From an uncultured Ruminococcus sp. (GTDB taxonomy: Bacteria; Bacillota; Clostridia; Oscillospirales; Ruminococcaceae): a DNA stretch of 15,942 nt. Positions 7,276 to 13,804 of this stretch are shown here, piece after piece; position 1 is the stretch's first letter, and each line of letters starts with the position of its first letter. The notes beneath the pieces are model-generated. The model did not search any database. It saw nothing but the letters and a program-made list of their open reading frames with translations, and had not been told where the DNA came from. A program made the translations under genes and the position numbers. The DNA lies in NCBI GenBank assembly GCA_947173865.1, contig CAMWGS010000017.1, forward strand, positions 1-15,942, in the 5' to 3' direction.

Positions 7276-7320
7276 GGAAAACATGAATTAACTTGATGTT
7301 ATTATTATACCATGTTTTCC
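7276..7320. promoter_or_regulatory. 10-bp inverted repeat upstream of the replication helicase
   Basis: GGAAAACATG (7276-7285) and CATGTTTTCC (7311-7320) are perfect inverted copies, 25 bp apart. The spacer is very AT-rich and contains TATTATTATAC, a possible -10 region. No good -35 was found. It is 54 bp before the helicase start, so it could be an operator controlling replication. A second dyad (GAAAAGT/ACTTTTC, 7323-7329 and 7334-7340) follows directly. Confidence 0.45.
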
Positions 7321-7332
7321 CCGAAAAGTCAA

Positions 7333-7351
7333 TACTTTTCTGAAAAGAAAA
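7333..7351 (-). repeat. dispersed motif, inverted copy, upstream of the helicase gene
   Basis: On the minus strand this reads TTTTCTTTTCAGAAAAGTA, one T shorter in the T tract than the plus-strand copies. It is the only clear copy in this orientation and lies 22 bp before the helicase start. Confidence 0.6.
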
Positions 7352-7373
7352 GTTAAAAAAAGGAGGAAATTTC

Positions 7374-8873
7374 GTGGCAAAAATCAAACCCGAAAATGTA
7401 AATTACACAACTCCGGAAAGTGCATATAATGCCGGAGAACTGTGGTACAAGAAACAGCTTACCAACAGCGAAACAGATGAGGTATTCTATCAGGTTCGCC
7501 CGATATTCATTGTGGACAAAGGTGACAAAGTTCAGATTTCAGTACCGTTTCTGTACAAATTTTTTCAGAAGTCTGAAACCTGTATAATGCTTCGTAACGG
7601 AGCATTGGACAGTGAAATCCGCTACATATACAAGAATGGTGTTTATCAGACTGCCAATGACAGCGATATTATGCAGATATTCATGAAATATATTGAAGAT
7701 TTTAATATCAGGCTTCTGAATCCGGCAGTACTGAAACAGGCTCTTGAACTTCTGGACTATACTTGTCTGCATTGTCCGCATGATGTCATGAATACGAGTG
7801 AGGATTATATAAATTTTCAGAATGGAATTTTAAATATCCGTACTCTGAAACTCATCAAACATACACCGGAACTTATGTCATCAATACAGATTCCGTGCAG
7901 ATGGAGTGGCAAGGAAATTCCGACACCTAATTTTGATAAGTTCATGAATATGCTTACAAATGGCGATATTTCCACACAAAAGTTGATTTTAGAGTATATC
8001 GGAGCAGTTATTTCCAATATTCAGGGCTGGCGTTTCAAAAAGGCAATGTTTCTGCTCGGTAAGGGAAATACCGGAAAAAGTACGCTGATAAATCTGATTG
8101 CAAGTCTGATTGGCTCTCAGAACGCTGCGGAACGTGACCTGAAAAGTCTTAACGAACGATTCGGCAAAACTGCCGCATACAACAAGCGTCTGATTTACTC
8201 CAATGATTTGGCATTCATGAAAATTGAGGAAAATGCAGTTTTTAAGAACCTGACAGGCGGTGATTCCATTTCGATTGAATTCAAAAACAAAGAACCATTC
8301 GATTTCAGATTTAAAGGACTTCTGTTGTACGGAATGAACGATTTACCACACTTTGGTGGTGATAAAGGTGACCATGTTTATGACAGAATTATCATTGTCA
8401 AATGTGATAATGTTGTGCCTAAAAATCAGCTTGACCCTAATCTTGAACGCAAACTTTTTGATGAGCGTGACGGCATAATTTATAAAGCAGTCATGGCTCT
8501 GAGAGAAGCTGTTGCACGGAATTATCAGTTCAGCATTACACAGGACTGCCTTGAAAATCTTACCGAATACAAACGTGAAAATTCCTATCCGGTAGAGTTC
8601 TGGACAACTTATACACGACTGCTTGTTTCGGGTGAAAAACCTTCTCTTACTTCACAGAAAATATATGAATTTTTCCGTCATTGGTGCGGAGAACAGGGAC
8701 TTACACGCATTCCGTCTGCTCCGGAGTTCAGGAAAGAAATTTCGGCGTTCTGCAAGAAAAACTGGAGCGATATGACTAAACGTTCTAAAGTAGGCATCAT
8801 GTTTACGGAATATGAAATGAACAATCAGTGGAAAGATGAACATCCGTATTTTTACATTAGCAGTGTGGTGTAG
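7374..8873 (+). CDS. superfamily 3 replication helicase, D5-like (primase-helicase type)
   Basis: This 499-residue protein has the core of phage and plasmid SF3 helicases. Walker A is GKGNTGKST at 229-237. A Walker B-like strand RLIYSNDL is at 272-279. The sensor-1 motif GLLLYGMNDLP has Asn322. The D5 N-terminal helical region covers about 95-215, and a winged-helix tail is likely at 410-499. The first 95 residues show no primase active-site motif, so priming may come from the host or a lost domain. The start is GTG, 7 bases after AGGAGG. The stop codon lies inside the first iteron of the adjoining origin-like block, as when a Rep gene abuts its own origin. It should load on and unwind that origin. 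Confidence 0.9.
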   Translation: MAKIKPENVNYTTPESAYNAGELWYKKQLTNSETDEVFYQVRPIFIVDKGDKVQISVPFLYKFFQKSETCIMLRNGALDSEIRYIYKNGVYQTANDSDIMQIFMKYIEDFNIRLLNPAVLKQALELLDYTCLHCPHDVMNTSEDYINFQNGILNIRTLKLIKHTPELMSSIQIPCRWSGKEIPTPNFDKFMNMLTNGDISTQKLILEYIGAVISNIQGWRFKKAMFLLGKGNTGKSTLINLIASLIGSQNAAERDLKSLNERFGKTAAYNKRLIYSNDLAFMKIEENAVFKNLTGGDSISIEFKNKEPFDFRFKGLLLYGMNDLPHFGGDKGDHVYDRIIIVKCDNVVPKNQLDPNLERKLFDERDGIIYKAVMALREAVARNYQFSITQDCLENLTEYKRENSYPVEFWTTYTRLLVSGEKPSLTSQKIYEFFRHWCGEQGLTRIPSAPEFRKEISAFCKKNWSDMTKRSKVGIMFTEYEMNNQWKDEHPYFYISSVV

Positions 8874-9146
8874 GCTGTAATGTAGATGCGGTGTAGGTAT
8901 ACTTACATCATAAAAAAGGCTATTTCTCGCGCAATGGGAATAGTGGGTGTAGGTGGTGTAGGTAAAAACCGTTTACAACTATATATAAAAAACTATTTTT
9001 TCTATAAGAGTAAAAAATACCTACATCACCTACACCATTAAAAATATACATAAGTAAAAAATGGCTTATTACAGGCAAATTCAAACGGTGTATGTATGGG
9101 TGTAGGTACATCGGAAAAAGGTGTATGCGGTCTGCATACCTACATC
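8867..9146. other. iteron array around an AT-rich core: candidate replication origin
   Basis: Copies of G(G/A)TGTAGGT lie at 8890-8898, 8946-8954, 8955-8963 and 9099-9107, with inverted copies at 9019-9027, 9028-9036 and 9138-9146. Weaker copies are at 8867-8875, 8879-8887, 8901-8909 (inverted), 9087-9095 and 9120-9128. The two central tandem pairs face each other and form a 19-bp inverted repeat with one mismatch (8946-8964 and 9018-9036). The 53 bp between them has 9 G or C. Repeated binding sites around a melting region beside an SF3 helicase gene is the plan of the SaPI origin. No gene is supported in this stretch; a 63-codon minus-strand frame is rejected. Confidence 0.8.
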
Positions 9147-9151
9147 ATATA

Positions 9152-9172
9152 TTTCTTTTTCAGAAAAGTAAA
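9152..9172 (+). repeat. dispersed 21-bp motif, copy before parA
   Basis: TTTCTTTTTCAGAAAAGTA followed by AA. The full 21 bp is identical to the copy at 14631-14651. It separates the iteron block from parA and lies 20 bp before the parA start. The core CTTTTTC-A-GAAAAG is nearly palindromic. Confidence 0.75.
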
Positions 9173-9191
9173 TCAGAAAGGATTGAATCTA

Positions 9192-9860
9192 ATGGAAAAC
9201 ACTAAAAAAATCGGTATATTCAATAACAAAGGCGGAGTTGCAAAAACAACTTCCGTTATAAATCTGGCATACAGCTTTCAGAAGAAAGACAGGAATGTGC
9301 TTGTCGTTGACTGCGATACTCAGGAAAACTGCTTTTCATTTTTCATGACAAACACAAATTCAAGTCTGGTTTTACCGACGGACTACGAGAGAATCTCCCA
9401 CACAACTTGGGAACGTTACAAAAACCTTACTGAAAAAGAAATCGAAAAATTCGATTTTGTTCTGTTCGACTTACCTCCGACAATCAGCGATGAGGTCAGA
9501 CAGATAATCAGACACTTTGATGTGATTTATGTTCCTACTATTCTTGGTGAGTTTGAAATTGCCGGTCTTAAAAGAGTTACGGACGAAATCAACAAACAGG
9601 GCGTAAAACTTGGTGGTGTGTTCGTAACCATGTATCAGTCACACAACGATGCGGAAATCATTGAGGAATTCAGAAAGATTCTGCAAGACCGTCTTATGAA
9701 AACTGTTATTCCTTATTCAAAGACAGTCCGTGAAAGTCAGAAAGCCGGTCTTCCGATTGAAGCGTATTTCCGTGAAAAGAATGTTCCACAGAATAAGAAC
9801 TCGTGGAAAATCGTAAACGCTTACGAAGAACTCGCAAACGAAATTATGGGAGGTTGCTGA
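9192..9860 (+). CDS. parA: ParA-family partition ATPase
   Basis: This 222-residue protein is a short (type Ib-like) ParA without an N-terminal DNA-binding domain. The deviant Walker A is KGGVAKTT at 13-20, with the signature Lys13 and Lys18. A switch-like strand VVDCDTQ lies at 38-44, and the Walker B-like strand FDLPPT at about 91-96. With ParB and a centromere it would move element copies apart along the nucleoid. The start is ATG 9192 behind AAAGGA; the open frame upstream to 9096 runs through iterons and the dispersed motif and is not coding. ParB follows after 2 bases. ATPases of this type also serve other cargo, but the parB neighbour makes partition most likely. Confidence 0.92.
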   Translation: MENTKKIGIFNNKGGVAKTTSVINLAYSFQKKDRNVLVVDCDTQENCFSFFMTNTNSSLVLPTDYERISHTTWERYKNLTEKEIEKFDFVLFDLPPTISDEVRQIIRHFDVIYVPTILGEFEIAGLKRVTDEINKQGVKLGGVFVTMYQSHNDAEIIEEFRKILQDRLMKTVIPYSKTVRESQKAGLPIEAYFREKNVPQNKNSWKIVNAYEELANEIMGGC

Positions 9861-9862
9861 TT

Positions 9863-10966
9863 ATGGCAAAAATGATGTTGAAAAATCTCGGTGCAATCGT
9901 CGCCAACACGCTTACCGACAGCATAAAGATGATTGACATTGACGAATTGCACAACTCTGAGGATAACTTTTTTGATATAAACCGCATTGAAGAATTTGCC
10001 GAAACAATTCTTGGTCAGGGCGGTGTAAAGGATAATCTTGTTGTCCGTCCACTCGACAGCGGTTATGAAATTATCAGCGGTCACAGACGAAAAGCAGCCG
10101 TTCAGTATCTGCTTGATAACGGGGAGAATATTTCCCGTTATCTTCCCTGTCTGGTTCAGAACTACGATGATAACGACGACAAACTTCTTGACATTGTGCT
10201 GATGAATATTTCAAGCCGTCAGATTTCTGATGCAGAAATGTGGAAGAGTTACGAAATCGTAGACAGGATTTTGAAAAACAAAAAGAGTGCCGGTGAGAAG
10301 TTTGGGCGTGTGAGAGATAAGTTAGCAGAGTATCTGGGCGTTTCTGCATCACAAGTCAAGAAAATTCAGAACATTGACAACAACGCCATTGAACCAGTAA
10401 AAAATGCTATCGAAAATGGTGAACTCTCAATTCATGCAGCTGATAAAATTGCAAGCCTTGAAAAGTCCGAACAAGAAGAAATCGCTCAATCAGGCTTAAA
10501 TAATCTCAAACCCAAAGACATACCTAAAAAGAAATCAGAAAAAAGTGGTACTAATACCACATTTTCAGAAAATGATGTGACAGAGTTTGATGACCAACCG
10601 GAAGAAATTGATTTTAATAATGATTTTTCAGAAAATGATACGATAGAGCATAATGACGAACCTGAAAAAAGTGGTACTAATACCACATTTTCAAAAGACG
10701 ATATGACAGAATCTGATGACGCACCAGAAGAAAGTGTTACATATAACACATTTTCGGAAGATGACATATCAGAACCAGACGAACCTACAACAGAAAGCAC
10801 TCTTGCGGATTTCATTCATGAACATTATTTTGACCTTGAGTCCATATTTACGACTTACATAAGCCTGACCGACAATCCTGAAGAAACAGAACTTCTTGAA
10901 AAATTTCAGAAACTTCTCTATCAGACCAAAGAAGCCGAAAGAAACAAGGCACGTTTCAGACCATGA
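9863..10966 (+). CDS. parB: ParB-family partition protein with acidic tandem repeats
   Basis: This 367-residue protein begins with a ParB/Srx-type nuclease-fold domain (about 18-115) containing ISGHRRKAA, the conserved box that binds CTP in studied ParBs. A helix-turn-helix lies at about 150-172 (KLAEYLGVSASQVKKIQNI), giving specific DNA binding. Residues 227-310 are four acidic 21-residue repeats, followed by a helical tail (312-367) that may dimerise. Family members seldom carry such a repeat linker. The start is ATG 9863 with GGGAGGT upstream, inside the end of parA; in-frame codons back to 9803 lie within parA. The gene is coupled to parA. The stop is followed 1 base later by a copy of the dispersed motif, a possible binding site for this protein. 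Confidence 0.9.
   Translation: MAKMMLKNLGAIVANTLTDSIKMIDIDELHNSEDNFFDINRIEEFAETILGQGGVKDNLVVRPLDSGYEIISGHRRKAAVQYLLDNGENISRYLPCLVQNYDDNDDKLLDIVLMNISSRQISDAEMWKSYEIVDRILKNKKSAGEKFGRVRDKLAEYLGVSASQVKKIQNIDNNAIEPVKNAIENGELSIHAADKIASLEKSEQEEIAQSGLNNLKPKDIPKKKSEKSGTNTTFSENDVTEFDDQPEEIDFNNDFSENDTIEHNDEPEKSGTNTTFSKDDMTESDDAPEESVTYNTFSEDDISEPDEPTTESTLADFIHEHYFDLESIFTTYISLTDNPEETELLEKFQKLLYQTKEAERNKARFRP
10541..10792 (+). repeat. four 63-bp tandem repeats inside parB
   Basis: Units start at 10541, 10604, 10667 and 10730. Each encodes 21 residues around TFSENDVTE-like cores (FSEND, FSEND, FSKDD, FSEDD). Thirty bases around the start of unit 1 (10538-10567) recur exactly at 10664-10693. Units 1 and 3 contain GTGGTACTAATACCAC, a 6-bp stem with a 4-base loop. 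Unit 4 has GTGTTACATATAACAC, a different sequence with the same perfect pairing. Unit 2 has lost the palindrome. Confidence 0.85.
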
Positions 10967-10967
10967 T

Positions 10968-10986
10968 TTTCTTTTTCAGTAAAGTA
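10968..10986 (+). repeat. dispersed motif, copy after parB
   Basis: TTTCTTTTTCAGTAAAGTA differs from the main copies by one base (A to T). It starts 1 base after the parB stop codon. Confidence 0.65.
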
Positions 10987-11036
10987 TGAGGGTTTATCGT
11001 GGTGACACATATCAAATGGGAACGGTAAGGAAGTGA
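10986..11036 (+). CDS. possible 16-residue leader ORF
   Basis: The frame MRVYRGDTYQMGTVRK starts at the end of the dispersed motif and stops inside the AAGGAAGTGAG that serves the next gene. It has no good Shine-Dalgarno sequence of its own. It may be a leader peptide coupled to the 94-residue membrane protein, or chance. Confidence 0.2.
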   Translation: MRVYRGDTYQMGTVRK

Positions 11037-11042
11037 GAAACT

Positions 11043-11327
11043 TTGTGTTGGGTAATTACGTATTTGTTAATGGCAATGACAATAGTCACATTTTACTTTA
11101 TCGTATTCAAACGAAAAGAAAATTTTTGTTTTGCTTCATTGGCAGTGCTTTGTTATATTTTATCTTTTACAGCTGTTGGAATGGTTATTTTCAATTTTGA
11201 AAATTTGTTTAAAATAGATTTTTCCTTACCCATATTTAATGTTATGTTTTGGGTATTGAAAGCTATGTATTTTATATCACTTCCAATGCCCGTTATATTT
11301 GCATATTACAGATGCAAGAAAAAATGA
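11043..11327 (+). CDS. small membrane protein, three predicted helices
   Basis: The 94-residue product is strongly hydrophobic, with membrane segments at about 3-21, 29-50 and 63-87, and ends in the basic tail YYRCKKK. A basic loop (KRKE) after the first helix suggests that this loop faces the cytoplasm. I take TTG 11043 as start because AAGGAAGTGAG lies just upstream; ATG 11070 is the alternative and would shorten the first helix. No family is recognised. It opens the accessory gene run after the partition genes. Small membrane proteins are common in phage-exclusion and toxin systems, but nothing in this sequence shows such a role. Confidence 0.65.
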   Translation: MCWVITYLLMAMTIVTFYFIVFKRKENFCFASLAVLCYILSFTAVGMVIFNFENLFKIDFSLPIFNVMFWVLKAMYFISLPMPVIFAYYRCKKK

Positions 11328-11365
11328 AACTCCCCTTTCAAACAGTACAGAAAGGAAAATTGGAA

Positions 11366-11581
11366 ATGACTGATATTTCTTTTGAAAAATTCGACGGATT
11401 AGTTAATGCATGGATAAACGGAGAAAGACCTGATTTAGAAGATTTGTTTTTCGACGATTGGAACGTTGAGGCAATGATACGTTTTATGTTGGATATACCA
11501 CCTGAATTTGACAATATTATACCTGAAAATGACGACTGTAATATTCTCGAATACGGAGATATTCCATTCCCTTTGACATAA
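11366..11581 (+). CDS. small acidic hypothetical protein
   Basis: This 71-residue protein is very acidic (for example RPDLEDLFFDDWNVEAMI and ENDDCNILEYGD) and has no membrane segment. I start it at ATG 11366, 9 bases after AAAGGA. An ATG at 11324 overlaps the stop of the membrane protein gene (ATGA) and would add 14 residues, but has a poor ribosome binding site. Strong acidity suggests a partner-binding or DNA-mimic role; this is a guess from composition only. No family is recognised. Confidence 0.65.
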   Translation: MTDISFEKFDGLVNAWINGERPDLEDLFFDDWNVEAMIRFMLDIPPEFDNIIPENDDCNILEYGDIPFPLT

Positions 11582-11605
11582 AACTGTGAAAGAGATTGAC
11601 GATTA

Positions 11606-11884
11606 ATGAAAGCAAATGAAGTAATTCCTACTTTGATAGCTTGCATATGCTTTATAATTTTTTTACTTGTTTTATTTATAAAGTCACTGCTTTCTATTAT
11701 CAATGATATAAAACGGGTGCAGAACAGGGATAAATCATCGTTCAGTAACGACCTGAATTTCAAAATCACAGGGTTGTCGGATTGCATTTTGAAGATATTG
11801 AATGGTTTTTTTCTTGCAATTTCCGGCACAATGCTTGTATTTGGGATTAAAAATATAGTAGGATATATTTTAAAACTATTTTGA
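11606..11884 (+). CDS. small membrane protein, two predicted helices
   Basis: The 92-residue product has hydrophobic segments at about 7-32 and 66-88 joined by a charged linker (IKRVQNRDKSSFSNDLN) that probably lies in the cytoplasm. The Shine-Dalgarno sequence is poor (GAAAGAGA, about 11 bases upstream), so the expression level or the exact start is uncertain. Hairpin topology and length recall the next small membrane protein at 12747, but the sequences are not clearly related. Function is unknown. Confidence 0.65.
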   Translation: MKANEVIPTLIACICFIIFLLVLFIKSLLSIINDIKRVQNRDKSSFSNDLNFKITGLSDCILKILNGFFLAISGTMLVFGIKNIVGYILKLF

Positions 11885-11937
11885 GGTATATCCTCACTGC
11901 ATAGAAAGAATTGCTAAAAACAAGGAAGTGAAATTAT

Positions 11938-12408
11938 ATGAAAAAATACCGACTTGGTTACAGTTATATGTTTCTTGCCGACAGATTTACATATAACGGT
12001 GAAGATATAGGTGCATTAACAATTAATGCTGTTTTCAAAATACACGGAAAAGACGGCAAAGAACTGCTTTACAGCAATACCGATGACAGCTTTGTATATA
12101 TGTCTGATTCAAACAGGAAAGTGTATGCCTGTGATTTGTTCAGGTGCAGCGTTTCGGATAAAGATAATTTGTTTGAATTTATTCCGCAGTCCGAACTGTT
12201 AAAGCTGCTTGGAAATGTTTCATATGAAATTGTGGGTTATACAAAGGAACTGGTAAGCAGGGATAATCCTTATTTCCTTAGTCCGACATACATTTCAAAG
12301 GAAGAGTTCGAGGATATATTCCGGAACAATTTTGAAAGACTTGATACAACAAATAATAAGTCGGCACAAGTCCCGTCATATTTTACTCAGGAGGTAGAGG
12401 TTAAATGA
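11938..12408 (+). CDS. hypothetical soluble protein
   Basis: This 156-residue protein is not recognised. It is rich in Tyr, Phe and Asp, has no membrane segment, and appears mostly beta in the first two thirds (YRLGYSYMFLADRFTYNG, KELLYSNTDDSFVYMSDSN) with a charged helix near 123-135 (SKEEFEDIFRNNFE). The start follows AAGGAAGTGA with good spacing. Its stop overlaps the start of the Lar-like gene (ATGA), and an AGGAGG for that gene lies in its last codons, so the two are coupled. Coupling hints at a shared role with the zinc-ribbon protein. Confidence 0.75.
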   Translation: MKKYRLGYSYMFLADRFTYNGEDIGALTINAVFKIHGKDGKELLYSNTDDSFVYMSDSNRKVYACDLFRCSVSDKDNLFEFIPQSELLKLLGNVSYEIVGYTKELVSRDNPYFLSPTYISKEEFEDIFRNNFERLDTTNNKSAQVPSYFTQEVEVK

Positions 12409-12683
12409 ATTTCATAACAGCCCCAAAAAGAAGCGTAGGCGAAACCGCAGTCAACGGTGTTATTTTAGGCATTGCAGGCGGAGGACGTTGTATTCACCCT
12501 TGGGATAATTTAAAAAAATGTCCCAAATGCGGAGGTTATCCGTGGTTTGTAGGAAAAGACGGTAAGGACTTTTACAGCGGTTCTCCGTATAGAGTTATTT
12601 GCTCAAATCACGACTGTGATTGTCAAGGTATACAGTCAAACAGCATTGAACAATGCAGAGAAGATTGGAACACACAAAGGTAA
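12405..12683 (+). CDS. Lar-like zinc-ribbon protein (restriction alleviation family)
   Basis: The 92-residue protein carries LKKCPKCGGYPWF (Cys39, Cys42), then YRVICSNHDCDCQG (Cys66 with Cys71 or Cys73) and ends in CREDWNTQR. The order of a CxxCGG knuckle, a second Cys pair after a beta hairpin and a final E-x-WN-x-R is that of Lar-type restriction alleviation proteins, usual on phages and mobile elements. The first 35 residues, with a Gly-rich stretch (GIAGGGRC), are extra. In known cases Lar modulates type I restriction and protects incoming DNA; activity here is inferred from the family, and many zinc-ribbon relatives have no known role. Start overlaps the upstream stop in ATGA. Confidence 0.7.
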   Translation: MNFITAPKRSVGETAVNGVILGIAGGGRCIHPWDNLKKCPKCGGYPWFVGKDGKDFYSGSPYRVICSNHDCDCQGIQSNSIEQCREDWNTQR

Positions 12684-12711
12684 TGTAAATTTGTACAGGA
12701 GGAATAAAGAT

Positions 12712-12744
12712 ATGCAGTTTACTGATAAACATTATGGAGAGTAA
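12712..12744 (+). CDS. 10-codon leader ORF upstream of a small membrane protein gene
   Basis: MQFTDKHYGE starts 8 bases after a perfect AGGAGG and stops 2 bases before the ATG of the next gene. The last codons (GGAGAG) form the ribosome binding site of that gene. The best ribosome binding site therefore drives a 10-residue peptide, which suggests translational coupling, or a remnant of a broken gene. Confidence 0.45.
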   Translation: MQFTDKHYGE

Positions 12745-12746
12745 AA

Positions 12747-12917
12747 ATGAGTATATTATTATTCTTGATTTTAGCCACTGTTGCTATAGGTGTATGCTAT
12801 CTATTATTTAAAATTGGCAAATTTTTGCTTCGTGGTATTACCAGTTCGGAAATTATAGTTATAATCGTATTTATAATTATCGACGTTATCAGCAACCTAT
12901 TCATTTTATTTGGATAA
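12747..12917 (+). CDS. 56-residue membrane protein, two predicted helices
   Basis: The frame reads MSILLFLILATVAIGVCYLL at the start and ends NLFILFG. Two membrane helices (about 2-21 and 35-56) are joined by a basic linker (FKIGKFLLRGITSSE). The basic linker implies that both ends lie outside and the loop inside. A GGAGAG site is 6 bases upstream. Size and hydrophobic hairpin form resemble holin-like or type I toxin-like peptides, but no family is recognised. The stop is followed after 11 bases by TTTCTTTTTTAAAAATAAAG, a weak relative of the dispersed motif. Confidence 0.6.
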   Translation: MSILLFLILATVAIGVCYLLFKIGKFLLRGITSSEIIVIIVFIIIDVISNLFILFG

Positions 12918-12948
12918 AGAAACTAAATTTTCTTTTTTAAAAATAAAG

Positions 12949-12970
12949 TACGTTCCTGTTCAGGGGCGTA
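12949..12970 (+). promoter_or_regulatory. stem-loop ahead of the ribosome binding site
   Basis: TACGTTCCT (12949-12957) pairs with AGGGGCGTA (12962-12970), nine pairs including two wobbles, loop GTTC. Only TTT follows, then AAGGAGG. It is better explained as a leader hairpin or RNA stabiliser than as a terminator. Confidence 0.45.
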
Positions 12971-12991
12971 TTTAAGGAGGATAGAAAAAAT

Positions 12992-13795
12992 ATGTCAATA
13001 GACCTTAAAAAGAAATCTGATAATTATGATATACATAATGAAACATTCCTGTCAGAAAAATTCAGCAATATAGATTTGAATGTTCTTAAAGAAAATGAAA
13101 GAATATTTATTCCATATTCGGAACTTCCGGAAGATGATGAACAACGTCATTCGTATCTTGACGAACTTACAGCTTTTATAGAACAAAAGACCGGAAAACA
13201 TTATTCTTACTTTCTTGTAAGTGAAACTGAACCTTATGAAGTAAGCGGATTTTATATTCAGATTGCTTCGGAACTAAAAGACAAAAATGGCAAATATGTA
13301 AACAATAATGATTATGTTTACGATGAAAGTGGCACTAAATGGCATGTTACTTACTATTACAAAAATAATCAACCTTGTATTCTTATAGATAATGATACTT
13401 CTGGATATGTTGTTGTTACAAGCCTCAGACAGTTTAAATTAAATCCTGAAGGATTTTGGGCAGATAATGAAGAATTAAAAAAATGTCCAATAGAAGAAAA
13501 CAAGACCAGCAACAGTGATACTTTCAATATCGGTGTTGCTATTACAGGATTGATATTCAGTATTTTGGCAATAGTTGTAGTCGTTCTGTTTATTACACAC
13601 TTTTCGGAGGATATAAAAGAACTTATTTCAAGTATGTCAAATGAATCTGCAAATACTCAAACTGCTGATAAAACAGATGGTATACTGGAAATTATAAATG
13701 ATTTGAAAAATATATGTGCAAAGGGGCTTCTAATATGTTTGGCGTTTATTCCAATTAACATCGCATTTAAAATATTAAAAAGAATGAGGAGATGA
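12992..13795 (+). CDS. membrane protein with large N-terminal soluble domain
   Basis: This 267-residue protein has a soluble region (1-175), a membrane helix at about 180-203, a charged polar segment (204-243) and a second helix at about 244-261 with a basic end (KILKRMRR). There is no signal peptide. By the positive-inside rule the final tail is cytoplasmic. Residues 98-160 are beta-rich with many Asn, Tyr and Asp (NGKYVNNNDYVYDESGTKWHVTYYYKNN), like a small SH3-type or sensor domain. No family is recognised. A perfect AAGGAGG precedes the ATG. It sits 9 bases before the HTH-exonuclease gene, so the two are likely co-transcribed; a membrane protein paired with a nuclease-like protein merits attention as a possible defence pair. 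Confidence 0.75.
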   Translation: MSIDLKKKSDNYDIHNETFLSEKFSNIDLNVLKENERIFIPYSELPEDDEQRHSYLDELTAFIEQKTGKHYSYFLVSETEPYEVSGFYIQIASELKDKNGKYVNNNDYVYDESGTKWHVTYYYKNNQPCILIDNDTSGYVVVTSLRQFKLNPEGFWADNEELKKCPIEENKTSNSDTFNIGVAITGLIFSILAIVVVVLFITHFSEDIKELISSMSNESANTQTADKTDGILEIINDLKNICAKGLLICLAFIPINIAFKILKRMRR

Positions 13796-13804
13796 AAATA
13801 AGCA

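Noticed and set aside
8920..9111. A 63-codon minus-strand frame across the iteron block
   Set aside because: It is built from translated iterons (LHPYIH, LHHLHPL), has no ribosome binding site, and crosses the AT-rich core.
9152..9172. The dispersed motif as an intrinsic terminator
   Set aside because: The palindrome leaves a 1-base loop, is almost pure A-T, and one copy lies upstream of genes on the opposite strand.
10541..10792. The regular repeats could be a CRISPR array
   Set aside because: The 63-bp units are contiguous, in frame with parB and have no unique spacers; no cas gene is near. The iterons at 8867-9146 are 9 bp and also not CRISPR.
10486..10815. A 109-codon minus-strand frame opposite the parB repeats
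   Set aside because: Ser/Val-rich shadow created by the tandem repeats; parB in the other strand has full domain support.
9863..10966. A canonical chromosomal parS (TGTTTCACGTGAAACA) near parAB
   Set aside because: I found no sequence resembling it in the window; the centromere of this system must be a different sequence.
11338..11829. A 163-codon minus-strand frame
   Set aside because: It lies opposite two plus-strand small genes that have better start signals and protein-like composition, and it has no ribosome binding site. It is the longest antisense frame here, so it deserves only a note.
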